DNA of 64,000 nucleotides. It comes from Azospirillum sp. TSO35-2 (lineage in GTDB: Bacteria; Pseudomonadota; Alphaproteobacteria; Azospirillales; Azospirillaceae). The position numbers were made by a program, and so were the translations under genes. This document shows, piece after piece, positions 46,810 through 54,509 of this stretch. Within the stretch, counting starts at the first letter, position 1, and each line of letters opens with the position of its first letter. The notes beneath the pieces are model-generated. The model was not told where the DNA came from and did no database searches. It saw only the letters and a list, made by a program, of their open reading frames with translations. The stretch spans positions 177,439-241,438 of the forward strand of contig NZ_LGRA01000018.1 of NCBI RefSeq assembly GCF_003116095.1, given 5' to 3'.

Positions 46810-47082
46810 ATGGACGCCGATCACAGGCGCCGCCCGCCACAACCGGATACGAATTTGGCCGACCTGACCATGGCCGACCTGATGCGGCTGCGTCCCGCGT
46901 GCGTCCCGGTGCTGCTCCGCCGCGGTCTGGCCTGCCCGGGATGCGCGATGGCACCCTTCATGACGGTGCGCGAAGCGGCCGACGCCTATGGGCTCGACCT
47001 CGACGCCTTCCTGTCCGACCTCGCCGCAACGCCGGCCCCCCACACCCCCACGGAGTCCCGGGAATGCACACCGACAGCCTGA
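46810..47082 (+). CDS. DUF1858-type redox disulfide protein
   Basis: 90 residues with one DUF1858 domain: TMADLMRLRPACVPVLLRRG, the redox pair in ACPGCAMAPFMTVREAA (CxxC near residue 42) and AYGLDLDAFLSDL. These small proteins are often encoded near hybrid-cluster or NO-related enzymes and may act in disulfide or NO chemistry. The 3' end overlaps the hemerythrin gene by 19 bases. Confidence 0.8.
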   Translation: MDADHRRRPPQPDTNLADLTMADLMRLRPACVPVLLRRGLACPGCAMAPFMTVREAADAYGLDLDAFLSDLAATPAPHTPTESRECTPTA

Positions 47083-47579
47083 CCGGCCGCATCCTGCACG
47101 ACGACCACCACCGCGTGCTCGACCTGCTCGACCGGCTGGAGGCCTTCCTCGGCCGCCACGCCGGCGACGCCGTCCCGCCGCCGCTGGCGGCGTCGCCGGA
47201 CCGCGCGCTGGTCGCCACGCTCGCCGACGAGCTGGATGGCGGGCTCGACGGCCATTTCGCCGCGGAGGAGGCGCTGTTCCCCGCGCTCGCCGCCGCGGGC
47301 GGGCATGAGCTGACGGCGGCGCTGCTGACCGACCATGCCCACATCCTGCCGCTCGCCCGGCGCCTGGGCCGGCTGTGCCGGCTGGCGCTGCGCGAGGGTT
47401 TCGACAGCGAGACCTGGCCGGTGTTCCACAGCTTCGGCGGCGAGCTGGTCGACGCGCTGGTGGCGCACATCGAAACAGAGGAAACCACCCTGCTGCCCGC
47501 CACCGACGCCCTGCTGTCGCCGGCCGACGACGCAGCGTTCGCCGGCGCCATGGCCGGGGCAGCAGCGCCGCCCCACTGA
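47064..47579 (+). CDS. Hemerythrin HHE-domain protein
   Basis: 171 residues of a hemerythrin-type four-helix bundle. Candidate di-iron ligands: His12/His15/His16 in LHDDHHRVLD, HFAAEE near 76, DHAHI near 98 and HIETEETTLLPATD near 135. Such proteins bind O2 or NO or assist Fe-S repair (compare YtfE/Ric). It overlaps the DUF1858 gene and is probably translationally coupled to it. Confidence 0.82.
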   Translation: MHTDSLTGRILHDDHHRVLDLLDRLEAFLGRHAGDAVPPPLAASPDRALVATLADELDGGLDGHFAAEEALFPALAAAGGHELTAALLTDHAHILPLARRLGRLCRLALREGFDSETWPVFHSFGGELVDALVAHIETEETTLLPATDALLSPADDAAFAGAMAGAAAPPH

Positions 47580-47590
47580 GCGGCGCTTGT

Positions 47591-47604
47591 TTGTGCTGGA
47601 GCAA
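47591..47604. promoter_or_regulatory. TTG-N8-CAA box upstream of the DUF2249 gene
   Basis: TTGTGCTGGAGCAA, imperfect half-sites, centred 82 bases before the DUF2249 start codon and just after the hemerythrin stop. Confidence 0.5.
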
Positions 47605-47679
47605 AGAAGCATCGCTCGGTCCGGGTTACAGCAGGGCACAGGCGCTCCCGCCGTCACCCACGCTGTCAGACGGACCACG

Positions 47680-48180
47680 ATGCAGACCTCCGCCGCAACC
47701 GATCCGGTCATCGACCTCCAGACCATCCCGCCCTTCCAGCGCCACCCGCTGATCTTCCAGGCCGTCCAGGGCCTGGCGGCCGGCGAGGCCTTCGTGCTGG
47801 TCAACGACCATGACCCGCGCCCGCTGCACCACCAGCTGCTGAGCCATTTCGGCCCCGGCTTCACCTGGGACTACCAGGAGAAGGGTCCCAGGGCCTGGCG
47901 CGTCCGCATCGGCCGGCCGGTGAACGCGGCCGCCACCCTCTACCGTGTCCGCATCGAGCGGGACGGCGACGTCGTCATCGCCGCCGCCGACGAACCGCTG
48001 GGCCCGACCGGCACCGGCGCCTCAGTCTGCGAGGTGACCGACTGCCCGCCCGGCACCATGCCGGCCGACGTGCTGTCGCTGCTGCAGGGCGTGATCCCGC
48101 CGGCGGGCGTCGTCAGCCTGCCCTACGAACGCCTGCTGGCGCGGCGCAACGGCTCCTGCTGCGGCGGGATGTGCGGCTGA
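47680..48180 (+). CDS. DUF2249 domain protein
   Basis: 166 residues. DUF2249 core: DLQTIPPFQRHPLIFQAVQG, ALVNDHDPRPLHHQLL-like segment (here VLVNDHDPRPLHHQLL) and DYQEKGPRAWRVRIGR. The C-terminus ends in a Cys-rich tail NGSCCGGMCG that could bind metal. DUF2249 proteins cluster with denitrification and hemerythrin genes; their biochemical role is not settled. It has its own upstream TTG-N8-CAA box. Confidence 0.8.
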   Translation: MQTSAATDPVIDLQTIPPFQRHPLIFQAVQGLAAGEAFVLVNDHDPRPLHHQLLSHFGPGFTWDYQEKGPRAWRVRIGRPVNAAATLYRVRIERDGDVVIAAADEPLGPTGTGASVCEVTDCPPGTMPADVLSLLQGVIPPAGVVSLPYERLLARRNGSCCGGMCG

Positions 48181-48252
48181 CGGCCGTGGGACCGGCGACC
48201 GCGCGCCTTGCGCCGCGGTCGCCGGCGGCGATCCGGTCTTTCGCCGCGCTGC

Positions 48253-48266
48253 TTGCGCCGGCGCAA
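48253..48266. promoter_or_regulatory. TTG-N8-CAA box upstream of the second hemerythrin gene
   Basis: TTGCGCCGGCGCAA is a perfect 14-base palindrome centred 81 bases before the start codon at 48341. Confidence 0.6.
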
Positions 48267-48340
48267 CGATGACCGGGGCTCCGGCCGGCACTCTGGTCCC
48301 AACGCCGCCCACACAACCCGCGGCACCGGTTGGAGACACC

Positions 48341-48778
48341 ATGATGATCAGCACCACCCTCTACCGCGACCACCACGCCACCGTCAGCCGGCTGGTCGGC
48401 CGCATCGAATCACTGCTCACGTCGCCGACGGTGGCGTCGGACACCACCGCGCTGACCGCCACGGTGCGCGACCTGTTCGGCATCTTCGCCGTCCATCTCT
48501 CGCTGGAGGACAGCGCGCTCTACCCGCGGCTGATGAGCCATCCCGACGCCGGGCTCCAGCGCACCGCCGCGCGGTTCCAGACCGAGATGGGCGATCTGCG
48601 GGCGCGCTTCGACCGCTACCGCACGCGCTGGCCCGGCCCGCTGGCGGTCGCCAAGGATCCCGACACCTTCGTCCGGGAAACGCGCGAGGTCGTCACCGCG
48701 CTGAAACAGCGCATCGCCCGCGAGGACCACGAGCTGTACGACGTCATCGACCGCGTGGCGCTGGCCGGTGCGGCATAA
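48341..48778 (+). CDS. Second hemerythrin HHE-domain protein
   Basis: 145 residues: LYRDHHATVSRLVGRIE with the first His pair near residues 9-10, HLSLEDSALYPRLM near 55 and REDHELYDVIDRV near 130, the last being the typical HHE motif. ATG 48341 has GGAGA just upstream; an in-frame start at 48269 would add 24 Pro/Thr-rich residues. Probably a di-iron protein of the same NO/O2-response group as the one at 47064. Confidence 0.82.
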   Translation: MMISTTLYRDHHATVSRLVGRIESLLTSPTVASDTTALTATVRDLFGIFAVHLSLEDSALYPRLMSHPDAGLQRTAARFQTEMGDLRARFDRYRTRWPGPLAVAKDPDTFVRETREVVTALKQRIAREDHELYDVIDRVALAGAA

Positions 48779-48803
48779 TGGCCGCGGATTTTCCAGCGTA
48801 AGC

Positions 48804-48817
48804 TTGACCTTGATCAA
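48804..48817. promoter_or_regulatory. Fnr/Dnr-type box upstream of ubiT
   Basis: TTGACCTTGATCAA, nearly the canonical TTGAT-N4-ATCAA, centred 84 bases before the ubiT start. It suggests induction of the ubiT-ubiU-ubiV genes in low oxygen or with NO. Confidence 0.65.
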
Positions 48818-48894
48818 AGACGGGCGGTCCGTATCGCGTTTCATGGCCCTTGTAAACGAGTGATGCAAACGAGTGACATGGAGGGGAGCCGCCG

Positions 48895-49542
48895 ATGCGC
48901 GATCCCGATACCACACCTGACGACCGCGCCCGTCTGTTCGAAATGCGCCTGGGCCGCGCGGGGCTCGGGCTCGTCCCCCGTCTGGGCGGGCGGCTGAGCG
49001 ACGCGCTGCTCGACCGCCTGTTCCAACGGCTGGCCGCCCGCCACCCGCGCGCCTTCGCCACCCTGCGGAGCATGCCGGAAGCCAGCCTGCGGATCGAGCC
49101 GGTGGACACGCCGGCCGCGCTGACGCTGCGCGTCGGGCCGGCGCTGTCCCTGCGGGTCACCCGGCGCGACGACGACGCCGGACCCGACGCCGCAAGGCCG
49201 GACGCCATCATCCGCGGCCCCTACGCCCGGCTGCTCGACCTGCTGGAAGGCCGCATCGACGGCGACGCCCTGTTCTTCCGCCGCGAACTGGCGATCGAGG
49301 GCGACACCGCGCTGATCCTGGCGCTCCGCAACACGCTGGACGGGGAGGAGATGGACCTGATGGCCGACGCCGCGTCCATCGCCGGGCCGCTGGCCCGCGT
49401 CCTGCCGGTGCTGCGGCGCAACGCCGGGCCGGCGCTCGACCGGCTGGAGGCGGCGCGCCGGCTGCTGCCCCCGCCGCTGCGGCGTGGGCTCGACCGGGTG
49501 GAGGCGCGCCTTGCCGGAACGCGCCCGGCGTCGGAGGTTTAG
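48895..49542 (+). CDS. ubiT: O2-independent ubiquinone synthesis factor UbiT (SCP2 domain)
   Basis: 215 residues with a central SCP2-like lipid-binding domain (RPDAIIRGPYARLLDLLEGRIDGDALFFRRELAIEGDTAL, seen in parts: RGPYARLLDLLEGRIDGDA and RRELAIEGDTALILALRN), as in UbiT/YhbT. UbiT binds ubiquinone intermediates during anaerobic synthesis. The identification is strengthened by ubiU and ubiV immediately downstream (4 and 13 bases apart). Confidence 0.87.
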   Translation: MRDPDTTPDDRARLFEMRLGRAGLGLVPRLGGRLSDALLDRLFQRLAARHPRAFATLRSMPEASLRIEPVDTPAALTLRVGPALSLRVTRRDDDAGPDAARPDAIIRGPYARLLDLLEGRIDGDALFFRRELAIEGDTALILALRNTLDGEEMDLMADAASIAGPLARVLPVLRRNAGPALDRLEAARRLLPPPLRRGLDRVEARLAGTRPASEV

Positions 49543-49546
49543 GCGA

Positions 49547-50533
49547 ATGGACGGGTTCGAACTGATCTGCCCGGCCGGCACCCCGGCCGCGCTACGCGCC
49601 GCCGTCGATGCCGGAGCCGACGCGGTCTATCTGGGCTTCCGCGACGAAACCAACGCACGGAACTTCCCCGGCCTGAACTTCACCCGCGACGACGTGGCGG
49701 AGGCGGTGGCCTACGCCCACGCCCGCAAGGTGGAGGTCTTCGTCGCCATCAACACCTACCCCCAGGCCGGCAACCTCGCCCCCTGGCAGCGCGCGGTGGA
49801 CGACGCGGCCCGGCTGAAGGTCGACGCGGTGATCCTGGCCGACCTCGGCCTGCTGGAGTACGCGGCGCGCCGCCACCCCGACCTGCGGCTGCACCTGTCG
49901 GTCCAGGCATCGGCGGCCAACGCCGAGGCGATCCGGCTCTACCGCGAGGCGTTCGGCGTGCGCCGCGTCGTGCTGCCCCGCGTGCTGACCGTGCCGGAGA
50001 TCGCCCGCCTGAACGCCGAGGTCGACATCGAGACCGAGGTGTTCGTGTTCGGCGGCCTGTGCCCGATGGCGGAGGGGCGCTGCTCGCTGTCGTCCTACGC
50101 GACCGGGCTGTCGCCCAACAAGCAGGGGGTCTGCTCCCCGGCCAGCCACGTCCGCTACGAGCCGCGCGGCACCGCGCTGGCCACCAAGCTGGGCGACTTC
50201 ACCATCAACGTCGTCGGCGCCGACGAGCCGGCCGGCTACCCCACCCTGTGCAAGGGCCGCTTCGTCGCCGGCGACACCCCCGCCTACCTGTTCGAGGAGC
50301 CGACCAGCCTCAACGCCATGGACCTGCTGCCCGAGCTGAAGGCGGCCGGGGTCCACGCCCTGAAGATCGAGGGGCGGCAGCGCGGCAAGGCCTACATCGG
50401 CGCGGTCGTCGGCGCCTACCGCGAGGCGCTGACCGCCTTCGCCGCCGGGCAGCCGGTGCCGCGGCTGGATTTGCAGGCGATGGTCGAAGGCGGAACCCAG
50501 ACGACCGGCGCCTACAAGCGCGCGTGGCGCTGA
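49547..50533 (+). CDS. ubiU: O2-independent ubiquinone hydroxylase subunit UbiU (U32 family)
   Basis: 328 residues. The four Fe-S ligand Cys are conserved: Cys172 and Cys179 in FGGLCPMAEGRCSLSSY, Cys196 in NKQGVCSPAS and Cys235 in YPTLCKGRF, matching the spacing known for Escherichia coli UbiU. With UbiV it hydroxylates ubiquinone precursors without oxygen. Older annotation would call it a U32 peptidase. Start ATG 49547. Confidence 0.93.
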   Translation: MDGFELICPAGTPAALRAAVDAGADAVYLGFRDETNARNFPGLNFTRDDVAEAVAYAHARKVEVFVAINTYPQAGNLAPWQRAVDDAARLKVDAVILADLGLLEYAARRHPDLRLHLSVQASAANAEAIRLYREAFGVRRVVLPRVLTVPEIARLNAEVDIETEVFVFGGLCPMAEGRCSLSSYATGLSPNKQGVCSPASHVRYEPRGTALATKLGDFTINVVGADEPAGYPTLCKGRFVAGDTPAYLFEEPTSLNAMDLLPELKAAGVHALKIEGRQRGKAYIGAVVGAYREALTAFAAGQPVPRLDLQAMVEGGTQTTGAYKRAWR

Positions 50534-50546
50534 GAGGAAAGACTTC

Positions 50547-51467
50547 ATGATGCCGTCATTGACGCTTGGACCAGTCCTGTTCAACTGGCCGGTCGACCGC
50601 TGGCGCGACTTCTACGCCCGCATCGCCGACGAGGCGCCGGTCGACACCGTGATCGTCGGCGAGATCGTCTGCTTCAAGCGGGCGCCCTTCTTCGCCGACG
50701 CGATGGGCGAGGTGGTGGAGCGGCTGACCGCCGCCGGCAAGACGGTCTGGTTCGCCAGCCCGATCCTGGTCGGCAGCGACCGCGAACGCGCCGCGATGCG
50801 CGACCTCGTGACCGGTGAGGGGATGACGATCGAGGCCAACGACATGGGCGCGCTGGCCCTGCTGGCCGGCCGTCCCCACGCCGTCGGCCCGATGATCAAC
50901 CTCTACAACGAGGCGACGCTGGCTTGGCTGGCCGGGCGCGGCGCGGTGGCGGTGTCGCTGCCGGCCGAACTGCCGGCGGCCTCGGTCGCCACCCTGGCGA
51001 AGGCCGGGCGGGAGCATGGCGTCGCGGTGGAGGTGCAGGTGTTCGGCCGCGCCCCGCTCGCCATCTCCGCCCGCTGCTACCACGCCCGCGCCCATGGGCT
51101 GCACAAGGACGGCTGCCAGTTCGTCTGCGGCAACGATCCGGACGGCCTGGCGGTGACGACGATGGACGGCCAGCCCTTCCTGGCGGTCAACGGCACCCAG
51201 ACGATGTCGCACGGCTGCCTCTGCCTGGCGGAGGAGCTGGAGGCGCTGGTCGCGATGGGCGTCGACCGCTTCCGCCTGTCGCCGCAGGCCGTCGACATGG
51301 TGCGGGTGGCCCAGGCGTTCCGCGCGCTGATCGACGGTGAACGCGACGGGCGGGATGTGGCGGCCGAACTGGGCGGCCTGATCGACGCCCCGCTCGTCAA
51401 CGGCTTCTTCCACGACACGGCGGGCGCGCGTCACGTCGCCAGCGCCGGGGCCGCTTTACCGGCGTAA
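50547..51467 (+). CDS. ubiV: O2-independent ubiquinone hydroxylase subunit UbiV (U32 family)
   Basis: 306 residues. The four cluster-binding Cys are present: Cys42 in GEIVCFKR, and Cys177, Cys190 and Cys194 in ARCYHARAHGLHKDGCQFVC. It forms a heterodimer with UbiU. Gene order ubiT-ubiU-ubiV is intact and tightly spaced. Confidence 0.93.
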   Translation: MMPSLTLGPVLFNWPVDRWRDFYARIADEAPVDTVIVGEIVCFKRAPFFADAMGEVVERLTAAGKTVWFASPILVGSDRERAAMRDLVTGEGMTIEANDMGALALLAGRPHAVGPMINLYNEATLAWLAGRGAVAVSLPAELPAASVATLAKAGREHGVAVEVQVFGRAPLAISARCYHARAHGLHKDGCQFVCGNDPDGLAVTTMDGQPFLAVNGTQTMSHGCLCLAEELEALVAMGVDRFRLSPQAVDMVRVAQAFRALIDGERDGRDVAAELGGLIDAPLVNGFFHDTAGARHVASAGAALPA

Positions 51468-51541
51468 CCCCCGCGCCCGCCTTCCGGAGTCCGCCGGTGC
51501 TGCCGGCCGACGTTTCAACTCCACAAGGAAAGGTGCAGAGG

Positions 51542-51931
51542 ATGACAGGATTTGTTGCCGCGCTCGGCGTTGCCGGCGTGACGCTGGGTCTGTTCATGAT
51601 GGCGCCCGGCAGCGCCGCGGCGCAGGACGCCGAGGCGGGCGCGAAGGTCTTCTCCCAGTGCAAGGCCTGCCACACCATCGAGGCCGGCGGCCCCAACCGC
51701 GTCGGCCCCAACCTGCACGGCATCGTCGGCCGCAAGGCCGGCTCCGTCGACGGGTTCGCCTATTCCGACGCGATGAAGAACGCCGGCACCAGTTGGGACG
51801 AGGCCAGCCTCGACACCTACCTGACCGATCCCAAGGCCGCGCGGCCGGGCAACAAGATGGCCTTCGCCGGGGTCAAGAACGAGCAGGCCCGCAAGGATCT
51901 GATCGCCTTCCTGAAGAAGAACAGCGAGTGA
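51542..51931 (+). CDS. Class I c-type cytochrome
   Basis: 129 residues. Signal peptide (residues 1-27, cleavage after AAA), heme-binding CKACH (40-44), and axial Met106 in NKMAF. It has the size and sequence style of small soluble cytochromes c2/c550 (KVFSQCKACHTIEAGG, VGPNLHGIVGRKAGS). It carries electrons in the periplasm, for example to nitrite, NO or oxygen reductases; none of these is in the window. It may be read from the ubi operon or its own promoter. Confidence 0.92.
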   Translation: MTGFVAALGVAGVTLGLFMMAPGSAAAQDAEAGAKVFSQCKACHTIEAGGPNRVGPNLHGIVGRKAGSVDGFAYSDAMKNAGTSWDEASLDTYLTDPKAARPGNKMAFAGVKNEQARKDLIAFLKKNSE

Positions 51932-51938
51932 CACCGGT

Positions 51939-51965
51939 CGGCCGGTGACGACACCGGCCGATTTT
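51939..51965 (+). terminator. Intrinsic terminator after the cytochrome gene
   Basis: A 9-bp perfect GC stem (CGGCCGGTG / CACCGGCCG, four-base loop) followed by ATTTT. It ends the ubiTUV-cytochrome block and faces the convergent gene ending at 51993. Confidence 0.8.
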
Positions 51966-51992
51966 CCGGCAGAGGGGCGGCGGTTCGGGCGT

Positions 51993-52544
51993 TCACACGC
52001 TTTCCGCCGTCCATCCGTTCTTCTGCAGCCAGTCGGCCAACGTGTTCGGCATCGTGTGCGCGGCGTCGAGCCGGATGAAGAACGGCGCTTCCCGGTCGGG
52101 AAAGGCCAGCTGGTAGGTCAGCATCACCGCCTCGGAGCAGGTGATGTGGGTCACGAATTTCCGGTCGGCGTCGGTCGCCGTGCCGTCCAGCCGCGCCCGA
52201 TACTTGGCCAGCCGGGCTTCGGCGCCGGGGCCGAAGCTGCTGTTGCCGGCCCACAGGCGGAAGGCGCGGTAAAGGCCGTAGGTGGCGATGTCCTTCATGC
52301 GGTCGGCAACACGGCGCAGCTCGGCCTTCTTCACCGCCTCCTGCCCGGCGGGGAGCTTCGACCAGGGCGGGCGGAACGCCCGGCTGGTCATGTAGCTGAT
52401 CGACCCTCCGTCCATCGTCTGATTGTCGGAGAGGTGAAAGTTCTCGGAATTCGTGGCGTGGATGATGCGGTTCGCATCGTAGAACATGCCGATGTGCCCG
52501 ATCTTTCCCGGAAAGAACACGATGTCGCCCGTTTCGGCAGGCAT
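51993..52544 (-). CDS. Permuted papain-fold (YiiX/NlpC-P60-like) protein
   Basis: 183 residues. The order is Asp-Gly-type beta start with a His motif first (ETGDIVFFPGKIGHIGMFYD, His22-region) and a Cys motif later (THITCSEAVMLTYQL, near residue 138), the circularly permuted order of YiiX/YaeF and LRAT-like cysteine hydrolases. No signal peptide is seen. The substrate could be a peptidoglycan peptide or an acyl amide; sequence alone does not decide. ATG 52544 has TAGGAG at ideal spacing. Confidence 0.7.
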   Translation of the reverse strand: MPAETGDIVFFPGKIGHIGMFYDANRIIHATNSENFHLSDNQTMDGGSISYMTSRAFRPPWSKLPAGQEAVKKAELRRVADRMKDIATYGLYRAFRLWAGNSSFGPGAEARLAKYRARLDGTATDADRKFVTHITCSEAVMLTYQLAFPDREAPFFIRLDAAHTMPNTLADWLQKNGWTAESV

Positions 52545-52643
52545 CTGGTCTCCTATCAATCGGTTGGCCGCGCGGATTGCCAGCGTACCCCTTTTTTGTG
52601 CGAAGGGAAGCGCCGATGACCGGGCAGCGCCACGGGTGCCGGC

Positions 52644-54110
52644 TCAGCGGCGCCGCGCCGCGTGCCAGGGCGGGATCTGAGCGGTCCGGCCGGCGTCCGC
52701 CAGAACGGCTTCGATCGCCATGCCGATGCCCAGCACCGCCTCGTCGGCGAAGCGGTGCCCGACGATCTGCAAGCCGACCGGCAACGGTCCCGTCGCCAAG
52801 CCGGCCGATGCCAACCCTACCGGCAGCGACAGCGCCGGGCATTGCGGCAGCAGGTTGAACGGGCAGGTCATGTCCATGCCCTGGTAGCGCCCGTCGGCCG
52901 AGGTCGCCATGAAATCGTCGTCACCGGCGCTGGCCAGCGGCGCCGTCACCGCGCAGGTCGGGCAGAGCAGCGCGTCGTACCGCTCGAACAGCCGCGCCAG
53001 ATCGCGCCAGATGGCGGTGCGCAGACACTCGATCCGCTTGTAGTGGGTGGCGTCCATGGCGAAGCCGTGCTCCATCATCGCCACCACCGCCGGGTCCATC
53101 CGGGCGCGGTGGGCGTCGAGCCGATCGCCGAAATAGGCGCTCATGAACACGCACCAGACGTCGAGCCACTGGTCGTTCACCGCCCGCGTCCAGGGGATCG
53201 CCACCTCGTCGACCTCGGCCCCGGCGGCGCGCAGCTCCCGCACCGCCTCGCGGATCGTCGATTCCACCCCCGGCTGCACCTCGTAATAGCCGAGGTCGAT
53301 CGACAGGGCGAAGCGGCGGCCCGTCAGGCTGCCGCGCCGCGCCGCATCGCCGGAGAAGGTCAGGGGAAGCGAGCCGATGTCCTCGTCGCTCGGGCCGGAG
53401 GCCGCCTCCATGAAGGCGACCGCGTCCTCCACCGTCCGGGCGAGCGGGCCGAAATGCGAGATGTTGTCGAAGACGCTGGGCAGGATCGTCATCGGGATGC
53501 GGCCCAGGCTGGGCTTCAGCCCGACCGCGCCGCACAGGGCGGCGGGGATGCGGACCGAGCCGCCCATGTCGGTGCCCTCGGCGAAGGGGACCACCCCGGT
53601 GGCGACCGCCACCGCCGAGCCGCCCGACGACCCGCCGCAGGTGCGCGCCGGGTCCCAGGGGTTGCGCGTCACCCCCCAGCGCGGGCTGGCGGTGAAGCCG
53701 GAATGGGCGAACTCCGGCGTCGTCGTCTTGCCGATCAGGATCGCGCCGGCCTGCTCCAGCCGGCGGATGCACAGCGCGGTCTCGTCGGGCGTCCAGTCCC
53801 CCGCCGTCCACGACCCGAGCGAGGTCGGATCGCCGGCGGTCGGCGTCAGATCCTTGGCGGCGAAGGGCACGCCGTGCAGCGGCCCGGTCGGCTCGCCGCG
53901 CGCCACCGCCCGGTCGGCCCGCCGCGCGGCGTCGAGCGCTTGATCCTCGCGCAGCAGGGTGAAGGGGTTGAGCGGGCCGATCAGCGTGCTGGCCCGGCGC
54001 AGCGCCTCCGCCACCACCGCTTCGGCTCTGAGGCTGCCGGACCGGATGCCCGCGGCCATCGCGGTGGCGGTCCGGTCCAGCGGATGGATGTCTTCGGTCG
54101 GTGACGTCAT
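52644..54110 (-). CDS. Amidase signature family enzyme
   Basis: 488 residues with the amidase-signature triad: Lys in PFAAKDLTPTAG near residue 90, and the Ser pair in GGSSGGSAVAVATGVVPFAEG with TDMGGSVRIPAALCG near 165-195. It hydrolyses an amide bond; the substrate is unknown, and GatA is unlikely as no gatB or gatC is near. ATG 54110 begins the family N-terminus; the frame is open further upstream into a repeat region. No signal peptide. Confidence 0.88.
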   Translation of the reverse strand: MTSPTEDIHPLDRTATAMAAGIRSGSLRAEAVVAEALRRASTLIGPLNPFTLLREDQALDAARRADRAVARGEPTGPLHGVPFAAKDLTPTAGDPTSLGSWTAGDWTPDETALCIRRLEQAGAILIGKTTTPEFAHSGFTASPRWGVTRNPWDPARTCGGSSGGSAVAVATGVVPFAEGTDMGGSVRIPAALCGAVGLKPSLGRIPMTILPSVFDNISHFGPLARTVEDAVAFMEAASGPSDEDIGSLPLTFSGDAARRGSLTGRRFALSIDLGYYEVQPGVESTIREAVRELRAAGAEVDEVAIPWTRAVNDQWLDVWCVFMSAYFGDRLDAHRARMDPAVVAMMEHGFAMDATHYKRIECLRTAIWRDLARLFERYDALLCPTCAVTAPLASAGDDDFMATSADGRYQGMDMTCPFNLLPQCPALSLPVGLASAGLATGPLPVGLQIVGHRFADEAVLGIGMAIEAVLADAGRTAQIPPWHAARRR

Positions 54111-54509
54111 CGTGAACTCGTGTTGGTGGCGCCCGTGGGGGTGAAACAGGGTGGGCGGGACGGCGGTGATGGGCAAGGGGGATCCGCCACCCCACCCGCA
54201 AGGGTGCCCAGCGGACGGCAGCCTGGGCTTGACGCCCGTCCGTTTCATGGCGTCACCATTATTGGCAAGCCGCACGCCGGGCAATCGCGTTTGGCGATAA
54301 ACGCCCTCTCCCGCCCCGGGAGAGGGAGGGGACCCACGAAGTGGGGAGGGTGAGGGGTAGGCCAAGAATCCAGATGTTCGATCCTTGCATTACCCCTCAC
54401 CCTTCCCATGCTCCGCATGGGCCCCTTCCCTCTCCCGGGGCGGGAGAGGGCGCTAAAGGCGCTGTTGACAAAAACGAGGCCCACCGGACGCAGGAGATTG
54501 GCACAGGCC
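54111..54509. other. Divergent intergenic region with a long palindromic element
   Basis: About 400 bases between the amidase and DUF3891 genes. It holds the long inverted repeat listed separately and otherwise nothing I can assign. Confidence 0.4.
54302..54452. repeat. Long inverted repeat with CCCTCTCCC/GGGAGAGGG arms
   Basis: Outer arms of 26 bp are perfectly complementary (54302-54327 and 54427-54452) and each is itself a short hairpin (CCCTCTCC..GGAGAGGG). Inner arms GGGTGAGGGGTA (54348-54359) and TACCCCTCACCC (54391-54402) also pair. Such elements are dispersed REP/BIME-like repeats in many GC-rich genomes. It could serve as a bidirectional transcription barrier. Confidence 0.75.

Noticed and set aside
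44181-46811. An 876-codon minus-strand open frame across nnrS and the regulator
   Set aside because: It overlaps several well-supported genes on both strands and has Arg/Ala/Gly-biased non-domain sequence.
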